Positions 17,260-25,931 of a stretch of 41,835 bases of DNA are shown here, piece by piece; within the stretch, counting starts at the first letter, position 1, and the number at the start of each line of letters is the position of its first letter. The position numbers and the translations under genes are program-made. The DNA is taken from positions 1-41,835 of the forward strand of contig DHMZ01000006.1 of the NCBI GenBank assembly GCA_002406055.1, in the 5' to 3' direction. The stretch is from Spirochaetales bacterium UBA4629 (GTDB lineage Bacteria > Spirochaetota > Spirochaetia > Sphaerochaetales > Sphaerochaetaceae). The notes under the pieces are model-generated. The model ran no database searches and was not told where the DNA came from. It saw only the letters and a program-made list of their open reading frames with translations.

Positions 17260-18606
17260 ATGGCAGATTTAATCATTAAGAATGTTCGAGTAATGCAGAC
17301 AGAACCTCCATTTGAGGTTATGGAAGATGTTGATGTTGTTATCTCTGGCTCTTTAATTGAGGCTGTAGGTAAGGATAAGGCAAAGAACTATAAAGCAGAT
17401 AAAGTTATTGATGGAAGAGGAAAGACTCTTATCCCAGGTAACGTATGCTCGCATCATCACTATTATTCAGGTCTTAGCAGAGGTATGCTTATCTCTGCTG
17501 GTCCTCAGACAGATTTTATTCAGGTTCTAAAAGAATGGTGGTGGAGACTTGATAGAGGACTAAGAGAAGAGAGCACATATTATTCATCACTTATTTGCTC
17601 TCTTGATGCTATTAGCGTTGGTACAACTAGCTGTGTTGATCACCATGCTTCACCTTGTTATATTGAGGGTTCTCTTTCTACCATAGCTAGAGGTATGGAG
17701 GAGATTGGAGTTAGAGGTTCAACATGCTTTGAGGTTACCGATCGTAATGGTGGAATGAAAGAAGTTGAGGATGGAGTTAACGAAAACATTCGTTTTGCTA
17801 ATGAAGTTGATGAGAGAAGAAAGAAGGGAGAAAACGTCCTTTGTGAAGCAACAATTGGTGGACATGCTCCATTTACAATTCCTAACGAAGGCTTAAAGCT
17901 CATTGCAAACGCAATGAATAAGACTGGACGTGGAATGCATCTCCATGTTGCTGAAGCTTCTTACGATAGTGTTTGGTCTCATCATTTCTATAATCAAGAT
18001 ATAGCAGATAGATTAGATGAGTTTGGCTTACTTAGACCAGAAACTCTCATCGTTCATGGCGTCCATCTTTCTGAAAAGGAAATAAAGACTATCAACGAGA
18101 GAAATTGTTTCTTCGCTGTTAATCCACGTTCTAATATGAACAACCATATTGGTTATAACTCTAAACTCCCTATGATAAAGAATCTTTGTTTAGGAACAGA
18201 TGGTTGTGGTGGTAACATGTTTGAAGAGATTAAGATTGGTTTCTTTAAGCATAAGGATGAAGGTGGTCCATGGTGGCCGGCAGATTTCTTAACAGCACTC
18301 AATAGAGGAAATAGACTTGTTGAGTCTCAGTTTGGTCATAGAATTAAGCTTGGTAGAGTAGAAGAGGGCTATACAGCAGACCTCGCTCTACTTGATTACA
18401 ACAACCCAACTCCACTTGTAAGTGCAAATGCTCCAGGACATTTTGTTTGGGGTATGAGCTCTGGCAATGTTAACTCAACTATTGTCAATGGTAAGCTTCT
18501 CTTTGAAAACCATCAGTTTGTCAGAAAAGATGCAGCTGATATTTACAAGAGAGCTAGCGAAGTAGCAAAAGAGCTATGGAAGGTTGTAGATAAAATTAAA
18601 CCATAA
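17260..18606 (+). CDS. ssnA: SsnA-type aminohydrolase (amidohydrolase superfamily)
   Basis: 448 aa with the amidohydrolase metal sites: SHHHYYSGLSRG (His65-67), HLHVAEA (about 227), a later HGVHLSE and the metal Asp in LGTDGCGGN. The closest known class is the guanine/chlorohydrolase-type deaminases. SsnA is the conserved companion of YgfK and XdhD in purine-degrading clusters and is taken to hydrolyse a purine-derived ring or amino group; its exact substrate is not shown by sequence. It lies in the cytoplasm. It starts 5 bp after ygfK with GAGGAG as ribosome site, so it is cotranscribed. A hairpin 35 bp after the stop may end or attenuate the transcript. Confidence 0.9.
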   Translation: MADLIIKNVRVMQTEPPFEVMEDVDVVISGSLIEAVGKDKAKNYKADKVIDGRGKTLIPGNVCSHHHYYSGLSRGMLISAGPQTDFIQVLKEWWWRLDRGLREESTYYSSLICSLDAISVGTTSCVDHHASPCYIEGSLSTIARGMEEIGVRGSTCFEVTDRNGGMKEVEDGVNENIRFANEVDERRKKGENVLCEATIGGHAPFTIPNEGLKLIANAMNKTGRGMHLHVAEASYDSVWSHHFYNQDIADRLDEFGLLRPETLIVHGVHLSEKEIKTINERNCFFAVNPRSNMNNHIGYNSKLPMIKNLCLGTDGCGGNMFEEIKIGFFKHKDEGGPWWPADFLTALNRGNRLVESQFGHRIKLGRVEEGYTADLALLDYNNPTPLVSANAPGHFVWGMSSGNVNSTIVNGKLLFENHQFVRKDAADIYKRASEVAKELWKVVDKIKP

Positions 18607-18640
18607 TTTACAATTTAGAGTTACTATAGAGTAGACTAAG

Positions 18641-18670
18641 TAGGGGGATATTTGATTTCCCCCTATCTTT
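18641..18670 (+). terminator. Hairpin between ssnA and the Mo-subunit gene (attenuator or partial terminator)
   Basis: Perfect 8-bp stem TAGGGGGA/TCCCCCTA (18641-18648/18658-18665) with a short T-rich tail TCTTT. The tail is weak, so partial termination or mRNA processing is likely. It sits against the ATG at 18673 and argues for a later start of the next gene. Confidence 0.6.
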
Positions 18671-18726
18671 GAATGGTTAAAATAAATCATTGTACTATAA
18701 GAAATATAATGGTTATGGAGGAAAAG

Positions 18727-20874
18727 GTGCCAGCAACAAAAGTCAGCGATAAGATTATTAGAGTTGATGCGTATACAAAGGCAAGGGGTGAAGTAAAGTA
18801 TGTTTCAGATATGGTTCTAGATGATATGAACTATGCATACATGGTGCGTTCTACTTGTCCACGTGGAAACATTAAGCGCATTAGTGTTCCAAAGATGCCA
18901 GAAGGATATTACTTTATCTCTGCAAAAGATATTCCTGAAGATGGAAAAAATGAACTTTGGATGATTAGTAAAGACTGGAGATGTTTTGCTAAAGATTATG
19001 TTCTATACGTTGGTGAAACAATCGGTCTTGTTGTCGGTCCAGATAGAGCTGTTCTCAAGGCTATTAAAGATAATATAAAAATTGAGTATGAAGAGAAGAC
19101 TCCTGCAGTAACTATTGATGATGGTATTAATAGTGTTGGCGGTCCAATGTTCCCAGACAAGGGCAATAACGTCTTTTGCTCACTTTTCTGTGAAAAGGGC
19201 AAGAAGATGGATGAAGTCTTTAGAGAGGCTGATGAAATCTTTGAAGAGACAATTACAACAGGCTTTCAGGAACATGTGCACCTTGAGACTAACGGTGCCA
19301 TTGTCACAATGGAAGGAGACAACTATGTCTTCTATGCCTCTGCTCAGTGCCCATTCTATATTAGAAAGAGCATAGCTGGAGTACTAAATATTTCTCCTGA
19401 GAAAATTATAGTTAGACAGTGTACAACTGGTGGTGCTTTTGGCGGTAAAGAGCACTTTCCTGATGTTCTTTGTGGTCCACTTCTTGTTGCTGAAAGCATT
19501 ATAAAGAAGCCGATAAAGTTAATCTTTGATAGAGAAGAAGATACACAGTTCTCTGTAAAGAGACACCCCAGTAAGAATGTCTATAAGACAGCACTTAAGA
19601 ATGGCAAGATTATTGGTATGGAAGCTCACGTTTATTATAATGTAGGTGCTTATTTATCATCCTCATTTGTAGTCTTACAGAGAGGAATCTTCCATGCAAA
19701 CGGAGTATATAACATTCCTAATACATACTTAGTTGGAGAAGGTATTGGAACTAATACATTCCCATCTTGTGCCTTCCGTGGCTTTGGTGCTCCTCAGACA
19801 CTTTTTGCTGTTGAAACTCATATGGACCACATTGCTAGACACCTTGGTGTAGATCCATTAGATTTCAAGAAAGAATACATCATAAAGAAAGGTGAAGAGA
19901 CTGTAACTAATGGTCATATCATTGAAGATGTAAAGCTTCCTGAAATGCTAGATGTTGTAACAAAGGCATCTGATTACTACAGAAAGAGTAAAGAATATGG
20001 CATTGGCTCTGGTAGGGGTATTGGCATTAGCATGTATCTCCATGGTGGTGCTTTTACAGGTAATGGAGAACAGGCAATCATAAAAGCCCATGCTCGTCTC
20101 GTTAAGACTGGCGATAGAGTAAGAATCGAAGTTGGTTCAACAGAGATGGGACAGGGCTTCCAAACAACACTTAGAAAGATTGCCTCTGATGCATTAGAGC
20201 TTCCTATTGAGAATATCGATTACTTTAATCCAGATACTTCAAAAGTTGTAGATTCAGGTCCAACAGCTGCTTCTCGTTCAACAATGATTGTTGGAAAGCT
20301 CGTTGAAAGAGCAGCACTACAAATGAAAGAACGTTGGGAAGAAGGTGACTTCACTACTGAGGTCGAGTATGAACATCCAGAAGGCTATCCATGGGATCAG
20401 AATACATTCCGTGGTGATGCTTACCTCGGTTGGGGATGGGGTGTTGCTTGCGTTGAAGTCGAAGTTGATAAGCTTACAAATGAAGTTAAGACCACAGGTG
20501 TATGGACAAGCCATGATATTGGTCACCCAATTGATGAGCTTATTGTACATGGCCAGGTTAATGGTGGTGTACTTCAATCCCTTGGCTATGCTTCAATGGA
20601 AAAATTAGAGAATCGTAATGGTTTCTTTAAGCAGAAGAGAATGAGTGACTACGTAATTCCTACAAGTATGGACTTTCCTAAGCAGTTCTATCACTTACAA
20701 GAAAACCCATATCCATGGGGACCTAAGGGTGCAAAGGGAATGGGTGAGTTAGTATTTAACGGTGCTTCTGCTGCATATGTTGATGCTGTTGAAAGAGCAC
20801 TTGGCATAACTGTAAAATCTATTCCAATCCCACCAGAAGATATTGAGGAGGCTTTGAAGAAAAATGCACAATGA
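18727..20874 (+). CDS. xdhA: Xanthine-dehydrogenase-like molybdenum-binding subunit
   Basis: About 715 aa from the GTG at 18727 (GGAGG five bases upstream). In-frame ATGs at 18673, 18709 and 18715 add 4 to 18 residues, but the first lies against a hairpin with no ribosome site. The family motifs are present: GGAFGGKEH (Mo-pterin loop), AFRGFGAPQ, GSTEMGQGF and KGMGELVFNGASAA, which carries the catalytic glutamate. It hydroxylates a purine or related heterocycle at the Mo centre. The next genes supply 2Fe-2S and FAD subunits and overlap one another, giving the classical XdhA-C-B enzyme in the order Mo, Fe-S, FAD. A perfect TATAAT at 18705-18710 hints at an internal promoter, but no good -35 goes with it. 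Confidence 0.85.
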   Translation: MPATKVSDKIIRVDAYTKARGEVKYVSDMVLDDMNYAYMVRSTCPRGNIKRISVPKMPEGYYFISAKDIPEDGKNELWMISKDWRCFAKDYVLYVGETIGLVVGPDRAVLKAIKDNIKIEYEEKTPAVTIDDGINSVGGPMFPDKGNNVFCSLFCEKGKKMDEVFREADEIFEETITTGFQEHVHLETNGAIVTMEGDNYVFYASAQCPFYIRKSIAGVLNISPEKIIVRQCTTGGAFGGKEHFPDVLCGPLLVAESIIKKPIKLIFDREEDTQFSVKRHPSKNVYKTALKNGKIIGMEAHVYYNVGAYLSSSFVVLQRGIFHANGVYNIPNTYLVGEGIGTNTFPSCAFRGFGAPQTLFAVETHMDHIARHLGVDPLDFKKEYIIKKGEETVTNGHIIEDVKLPEMLDVVTKASDYYRKSKEYGIGSGRGIGISMYLHGGAFTGNGEQAIIKAHARLVKTGDRVRIEVGSTEMGQGFQTTLRKIASDALELPIENIDYFNPDTSKVVDSGPTAASRSTMIVGKLVERAALQMKERWEEGDFTTEVEYEHPEGYPWDQNTFRGDAYLGWGWGVACVEVEVDKLTNEVKTTGVWTSHDIGHPIDELIVHGQVNGGVLQSLGYASMEKLENRNGFFKQKRMSDYVIPTSMDFPKQFYHLQENPYPWGPKGAKGMGELVFNGASAAYVDAVERALGITVKSIPIPPEDIEEALKKNAQ

Positions 20875-21346
20875 CGTTCGTTTTACGCTAAATGGCGAAA
20901 AAGTTATTTATCAGGGCGATCCTTTAAGAAGACTACTTGATGTAATAAGAGAGGATTTAGCTCTAACAGGAACTAAAGAAGGTTGCTCAGAAGGTGAGTG
21001 TGGCGCATGTTCTGTCATTAAAGATGGCCACTTAGTTACTTCATGTATCATCCCTGTTGGTGCTTGCAATAACAGTGAGATTCTTACTATAGAAGGCATT
21101 AGGGATACAGAAAAAGGCAAGTGCATTATCGACGCTTTTGCCGTTGGCGGTGCTGTTCAGTGTGGTTTCTGTATTCCTGGCATGGTACTTGCTGCTTACT
21201 ATCTTCTTTCTAATAACCCTAATCCAACAGATGACGAGATAAGAATGGGTATTAGTGGAAATATCTGCAGATGCACAGGATACGATTTAATTGTTGAATC
21301 TATTCATCTTGCAGCAGAAAAAGGAGCTGAGCTATGGAAAAAATGA
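20864..21346 (+). CDS. xdhC: Xanthine-dehydrogenase-like 2Fe-2S subunit
   Basis: 160 aa with all eight cysteine ligands of the two [2Fe-2S] clusters of molybdenum hydroxylases: C41, C46, C49 and C61 in the plant-ferredoxin-like part, and C100, C103, C135 and C137 (QCGFC, NICRCTGY) in the helical part. It passes electrons from the Mo centre to FAD. It overlaps the Mo subunit gene by 11 bp and the FAD subunit gene by 13 bp, so translation is coupled. It is the only separate 2Fe-2S subunit in the window, although two Mo subunits are encoded. Length is typical. Confidence 0.92.
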   Translation: MHNDVRFTLNGEKVIYQGDPLRRLLDVIREDLALTGTKEGCSEGECGACSVIKDGHLVTSCIIPVGACNNSEILTIEGIRDTEKGKCIIDAFAVGGAVQCGFCIPGMVLAAYYLLSNNPNPTDDEIRMGISGNICRCTGYDLIVESIHLAAEKGAELWKK

Positions 21347-22200
21347 ATTACTATATGCCCGACACTTTAGATGAAGCACTTTCAATTATGGCTAGTGAAG
21401 ATGTCATTGTCCTTGCTGGTGGCTCAGACTTAATGGTTTCCGGTTTTAATGGAACAGGCGTTGATCCGACATTTAATAAGAGTGTCATGATTATCTCTCC
21501 TTTAAAGGAGTTGAAGGGAATAACAAAAAGAGAAGATGGTTCTGTTGTTATAGGTGCACTAACTACTTCTAGGGAAATAGCTTCGAGTGAGCTTGTCCAT
21601 CCTCTTGTTAGAGATGCTGCATCAAGAATGGGAGCTGTCGCTCTCCGTAATAGTGCAACAATTGGTGGAAATATTGCTAATGCCTCTCCAAAGGGAGATT
21701 GTCCTCAGCCACTAATTCTTTTAGATAGCTATGTTATTTTAAAGAGCGTTGATGGAGAGAGAGAGGTTAAGGTAGATGACTTTATCCTTGGCGCAAAAAA
21801 AACAGCTAGAAAACCAAATGAATTAATTACTGCTGTAGTTATACCTCCTTCTAAGTTTACGCATTATTTCTACAAAAAGATTGGAATGAGAAGAGCTAAT
21901 GCGATTAGTAAACTAACCCTCTCTTGTGGCGCAGAGATAAAGAATGGTGTTGTAGTGGACTTTAGAGCATCCTCTGGTGCTGCAGGTCCAAAGGTAATGA
22001 GAAGCAGACAAGCTGAAGAAATACTTATTGGTAAGACTCTATCCGAACTTCAGGGTGTTGAAGACGAATTCTTGGATGCATGGAACAATGTAATTTCTCC
22101 TCATGCAATGGCTGAGTATAGAAGAAATACAACAAGAAGAATGCTTAAGTATTTTATTGATGAACTTCGCTCAGGACATCCAGAAGGCAGAGTAGAATAA
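21334..22200 (+). CDS. xdhB: Xanthine-dehydrogenase-like FAD-binding subunit
   Basis: 288 aa of the molybdopterin-dehydrogenase FAD family. The FAD-binding loops are visible as VLAGGSDLMV (about 26-35) and RNSATIGGNIANASPKGD (about 106-123). The C-terminal CO-dehydrogenase-flavoprotein-like domain ends in HAMAEYRRNTTRRMLKYF. It accepts electrons from the 2Fe-2S subunit and reduces NAD or another acceptor. The typical length is 260-300 aa. It completes the three-subunit enzyme begun at 18727 and is followed after 12 bp by a second FAD-type subunit. Confidence 0.92.
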   Translation: MEKMNYYMPDTLDEALSIMASEDVIVLAGGSDLMVSGFNGTGVDPTFNKSVMIISPLKELKGITKREDGSVVIGALTTSREIASSELVHPLVRDAASRMGAVALRNSATIGGNIANASPKGDCPQPLILLDSYVILKSVDGEREVKVDDFILGAKKTARKPNELITAVVIPPSKFTHYFYKKIGMRRANAISKLTLSCGAEIKNGVVVDFRASSGAAGPKVMRSRQAEEILIGKTLSELQGVEDEFLDAWNNVISPHAMAEYRRNTTRRMLKYFIDELRSGHPEGRVE

Positions 22201-22212
22201 GGGGGAGAGTAG

Positions 22213-22917
22213 ATGGTTATTTTTCGTCCAGAAACAGCGCTAGATGCTGTTAAGTTAAGAAAAGCTAATCTTGATTCTGTGTATCTTGCTGGTGGTACAG
22301 ATGATTTAAGATTAGGTGGTGCAATTGATAAAGATACCGCTCTTATCGATATTAATGGCCTTGTTGATAAAGGTATTGAAGAAAAGGGAAACGGTATTAT
22401 TAAGGTTGGAGCTTTAACTACACTACAAGAGATGATTGATTCTCCTCTTGTTCCTTCTGCTATAAAAGAAGCTTGTCGTTTCTGCTCATCTTTTGAGAGA
22501 AGAAACTCTGCAACAGTTGGTGGCAATATCGGTTTACGGCGTGATGATAGTTATCTTATCGCTCTTTTTAGTGTTCTTGGTGTTACATTTCATTCAATTA
22601 CTCCACATGGAGAAGAAGATAAGAGCGTAGAAGAGTATGCCTCTACACATTGTAGAAGGCTTATTACCTACTTCTTAATTGATACGAAGAAAAAGGCACG
22701 GGTTAGACGTTTTGGTCTAACAAGCACAAGCCATGCTGTCTTAATTGCTGCGTCCTGCGACAATAATTACGCTTTAAGTGTCAAAGGAAGTCCATTTGTT
22801 TCAGGTTCTACTCCAGATATTTGGAAAGATGTTCAATATACTAGCGATATAACAGGTTCAAAGGAATATAAAGAATACCTAGCTAAGACTGTCTTTTCTT
22901 TAGGAGGTAACTTATGA
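22213..22917 (+). CDS. ygfM: YgfM-type FAD-binding subunit
   Basis: 234 aa, a second, shorter FAD-binding subunit. It keeps YLAGGTDDLRLGG (about 24-36) and RRNSATVGGNIGLRRDDS (about 97-114). Directly upstream of an XdhD-type subunit it matches YgfM, the FAD partner of XdhD in the E. coli cluster. It is about 25 aa shorter than E. coli YgfM; the C-terminal domain looks compact rather than broken. GGGGGAGAG precedes the ATG, and the gene overlaps xdhD by 4 bp (ATGA). Confidence 0.88.
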   Translation: MVIFRPETALDAVKLRKANLDSVYLAGGTDDLRLGGAIDKDTALIDINGLVDKGIEEKGNGIIKVGALTTLQEMIDSPLVPSAIKEACRFCSSFERRNSATVGGNIGLRRDDSYLIALFSVLGVTFHSITPHGEEDKSVEEYASTHCRRLITYFLIDTKKKARVRRFGLTSTSHAVLIAASCDNNYALSVKGSPFVSGSTPDIWKDVQYTSDITGSKEYKEYLAKTVFSLGGNL

Positions 22918-25793
22918 TTTTAAAGTGTAGAGTCAATGGTGAGATTATTACTAAAGAATGTAGAGAAGACGCTAGGCTAAGAGATGTCTTATATTCGATT
23001 GGCTGTAACTCCGTTCGTGATAGTGATGATAGAGAAGGCTTTGCTGGTAGTGATACTATTATCTTTAACGATAAACTAGTCTACTCAAACTTTATTCTCG
23101 CTTATCAAGCTAAAAACGCTGAAATAAGAACAGCTGAAGGCCTTCTTAATGGCAGAGAGCTTAACTATGTACAAAAGGCATTAGTTAGCTCTGGTGTTGT
23201 GCAGTCTGCATATAATGCACCTGCTGCAGCTCTTATTCTTACTTGGTTACTTGAAAAGAAACCATATCCAACAAGAGAAGAGATAAAGGATGTCTTAACA
23301 GGTATCTTTATTCGTGATGCTGGTTACGAACATTACTATCTAGCTGTAAAACTCGCAATTGAGTTAAGAGACTATGGTGAATATCGCTCAGAGATTGCAC
23401 CTTCGTTTAGACCTAAACTCAATATTGTTGGTAAGCCTTTCGATAAAATTGATGGAGCATCTCTTGTTTCTGGAGAAAAGGTATTTGTTGAAGATAAGGT
23501 TCCAGAAGGTGCGTGGTGCTTACATGTTCTTCGTTCTCCTTTTGCATCTGCCTATATAAAGAGCATAGATACAAAAGAAGCTGAGAAGCTTGATGGCGTT
23601 GCCGCTATTATTACAGCTTTCAATTGCCCAGATGTCTATTACATGCAAGCTGGTCAGGGTAGCCCTGAGCCAAGCCCACATGACAGAAGACTTTTCAATA
23701 AAAAAGTAAGACATGTTGGTGACAGAGTTGCCGGTATCGTTGCAAGAACAAAAGAGATAGCTGAGAAGGCTGCTTCTTTAATTAAGGTTGAATACGAACC
23801 AACAGATGCCGTGTTTACAGTAGAAGAGGCTATGGCTCCTAATGCTCCACTTGTACATAATGGACCAGTTGAGTATCGTGCTGGAGCACCTAGCGATCTT
23901 GATGAATACAACAAGAAACAGGGAGACGAAAGAGAAGGTAAGGTAATTTACCAATTCCCTCTTCATGCAGATATTCACAGAAACCTTGCGGCATCAAATA
24001 AGGGTGGAATCGGCGATGTTGAAAAGGCTTTCGCAGAAGCTGATGCTATCGTTGAAGATACATATCAGACTAGCCAAGTACAGTGCACTCCTCTTGAACC
24101 TCATGTTTGTTATGCTTTAATTGAAGGTGGAAGACTTGTTATTCATGCTTCAACTCAGGTTCCTTACCATGTAAGACGAATCGTTAGTTGGGTTTGTCAG
24201 ATTCCTGAAAACAAAGTACATGTCATAAAGGAAAGAGTTGGTGGAGGATACGGTAGTAAGCAAGATATTCTCGTTGAAGATTTAACTGGCTATGCAGCAT
24301 GGATTACTGGAAAGAATGTCTACTACAGAAATACTAGAGCAGAAGAATTCTATGCAAATAGCACACGTCATCCAATGAGAGTCCATGTAAAGATGGCTGG
24401 AAAGAAAGATGGCACAATTACAGCTATCTATATGGAAGTAAGAGCTAATACAGGTCCTTATGGTAACCACTGCTTAACAGTTCCAATGAACTCATGCTCT
24501 AAGACACTACCTCTATTTAAGGTCGACAATATGAAGTATGACCTTGAGGTCTACTACACTAACACACCTCCTGCAGGTGCTTACCAGGGGTATGGTACAC
24601 CAAAGGGAACATATGGCTTGATGATGGTAATGGCACAGCTAGCAGAAAAGCTTGGTATTGACTACAAGACAATGGTTGAGAAGAACCATGTTAGCGAAGG
24701 CTATATGCTTGAAATCTTAAAGGGCCTCGGTGAAGGACGAGAGGGTAATGTTGTACCTGTTGGTTCTTGTGGTTTGGATCAGGCAATCGAAAAAGGTTGT
24801 GAGATGATTTCTTGGGGTAAAAAAGAGGTATCTGACGACCCAGATTGGAAGATAGGTAAGGGCTTTGCTATGATTATGCAGGGTTCTGGTCTTCCAGGCT
24901 TGGACCATGCAGAAGCACTCTGCAAACTTGAGACAGATGGAACTATTATCCTCAATAGCGGTGGAGCTGACCTTGGAACAGGGCTCGATACTGTTTCTGC
25001 TAAGATTGTTTCTGAAATCTTACTTGTCCCAATGGATAGGATTACGGTTGTTTCTGGTGATACAGACAGTTGTGTTTTCGATACAGGTTCTTACGCTTCA
25101 TCTGGTACATTCTTCAGCGGTAATGCAACACTTGAAGCAGCAAAAGAGCTTAAGAAGATGATTCTAAACGAAGCAAGTTTGCAGTTAGGTGAGAACGTTG
25201 AAGATTTGTCGCTTCAAGCTCCAGGTCTTGTTTATTCATCTAAGACAGGCAAAAAGCTTACATATGCTGAAATGAGTCATACTTGCGTAAGCGGTAGTGG
25301 ACGTGGTCAGCTTGTTAGCCATGGTTCTTATGTTACACAGGCTTCTTCTGTACCTTATGGTGCACATTTTGCTCAAGTTGCTGTAAATGTTAAAACAGGT
25401 GAGATTAAATTACAAAAGTTCTATGCTTTGCAGGATGCTGGAACCCCAATAAATCCAGAGGTTGCTCTCTGTCAGATTTATGGTGCTGTAATGAAGTCTA
25501 TCGGACACTCTATGTATGAGAACATGATTCTCGATAAAGAGGGAAGAAATATTAATGCAAACTTCACAGACTACGGTACTCCAATGATTGGTGAAGCTCC
25601 AGATGACTTCAAGTCTGTCTTAATTGACATCAACGATGACCATGGTCCATTTGGTGCAAAGAGTATTAGTGAAATTGCATGTAATGGTGCAGCTCCTGCC
25701 ATTGGAATTGCTATCCATGATGCAGTTGGTGTTTGGATTAAGAGTTGGCCAATGACGCCTGAAAAGGTTTTAAAGGCTCTTGGAAAGTTCTAG
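22914..25793 (+). CDS. xdhD: XdhD-type molybdenum hydroxylase subunit (fused degenerate Fe-S domain plus Mo domain)
   Basis: 959 aa, close to full-length E. coli XdhD (956 aa) in layout and motifs. Residues about 1-160 are a 2Fe-2S-type domain in which the ligand cysteines are lost (VQSAYN where family members have VQCGFC; TGIFIRDAGY for GNICRCTGY). Residues about 165-959 form the Mo-binding domain with VGGGYGSKQD, GAYQGYGTPKG, GGADLGTGLDTV and GAKSISEIACNGAAPAI (catalytic Glu). It is part of the selenium-associated molybdenum hydroxylase group linked to purine, urate or hypoxanthine conversion. Electrons must leave by another protein, plausibly YgfM/YgfK or the XdhC subunit. It is the last gene of the operon; a hairpin terminator follows 10 bp after the stop. 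Confidence 0.92.
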   Translation: MILKCRVNGEIITKECREDARLRDVLYSIGCNSVRDSDDREGFAGSDTIIFNDKLVYSNFILAYQAKNAEIRTAEGLLNGRELNYVQKALVSSGVVQSAYNAPAAALILTWLLEKKPYPTREEIKDVLTGIFIRDAGYEHYYLAVKLAIELRDYGEYRSEIAPSFRPKLNIVGKPFDKIDGASLVSGEKVFVEDKVPEGAWCLHVLRSPFASAYIKSIDTKEAEKLDGVAAIITAFNCPDVYYMQAGQGSPEPSPHDRRLFNKKVRHVGDRVAGIVARTKEIAEKAASLIKVEYEPTDAVFTVEEAMAPNAPLVHNGPVEYRAGAPSDLDEYNKKQGDEREGKVIYQFPLHADIHRNLAASNKGGIGDVEKAFAEADAIVEDTYQTSQVQCTPLEPHVCYALIEGGRLVIHASTQVPYHVRRIVSWVCQIPENKVHVIKERVGGGYGSKQDILVEDLTGYAAWITGKNVYYRNTRAEEFYANSTRHPMRVHVKMAGKKDGTITAIYMEVRANTGPYGNHCLTVPMNSCSKTLPLFKVDNMKYDLEVYYTNTPPAGAYQGYGTPKGTYGLMMVMAQLAEKLGIDYKTMVEKNHVSEGYMLEILKGLGEGREGNVVPVGSCGLDQAIEKGCEMISWGKKEVSDDPDWKIGKGFAMIMQGSGLPGLDHAEALCKLETDGTIILNSGGADLGTGLDTVSAKIVSEILLVPMDRITVVSGDTDSCVFDTGSYASSGTFFSGNATLEAAKELKKMILNEASLQLGENVEDLSLQAPGLVYSSKTGKKLTYAEMSHTCVSGSGRGQLVSHGSYVTQASSVPYGAHFAQVAVNVKTGEIKLQKFYALQDAGTPINPEVALCQIYGAVMKSIGHSMYENMILDKEGRNINANFTDYGTPMIGEAPDDFKSVLIDINDDHGPFGAKSISEIACNGAAPAIGIAIHDAVGVWIKSWPMTPEKVLKALGKF

Positions 25794-25803
25794 GATAAAA
25801 ATG

Positions 25804-25832
25804 GGTCCTCCTAGTGAGGACCTATTTCTGTT
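25804..25832 (+). terminator. Terminator of the ygfK-xdhD operon
   Basis: Perfect 7-bp stem GGTCCTC/GAGGACC (25804-25810/25816-25822) with a 5-base loop, then a moderately T-rich tail (TATTTCTGTT). Confidence 0.7.
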
Positions 25833-25870
25833 AATAATATGTAAACCGATAAAATAAGAAGAAAAAGCAC

Positions 25871-25898
25871 TTGAAATAAAGTTGTTTTATTCTATATC
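25871..25898 (+). promoter_or_regulatory. Promoter of the threonine-aldolase-like gene
   Basis: TTGAAA (25871-25876), a 16-base spacer and TATATC (25893-25898). It lies about 35 bp upstream of the ATG, with AAAGGGTGA in between as ribosome site. Confidence 0.55.
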
Positions 25899-25931
25899 AT
25901 GCCGATAAGTTAGAAAGGGTGAACTTTATAT

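Noticed and set aside
18673..18726. N-terminal extension of the Mo subunit from the ATG at 18673
   Set aside because: The ATG sits just behind a terminator-like hairpin with no ribosome site, and the extra residues are not family-like; a GTG at 18727 with GGAGG is preferred, though not proven.
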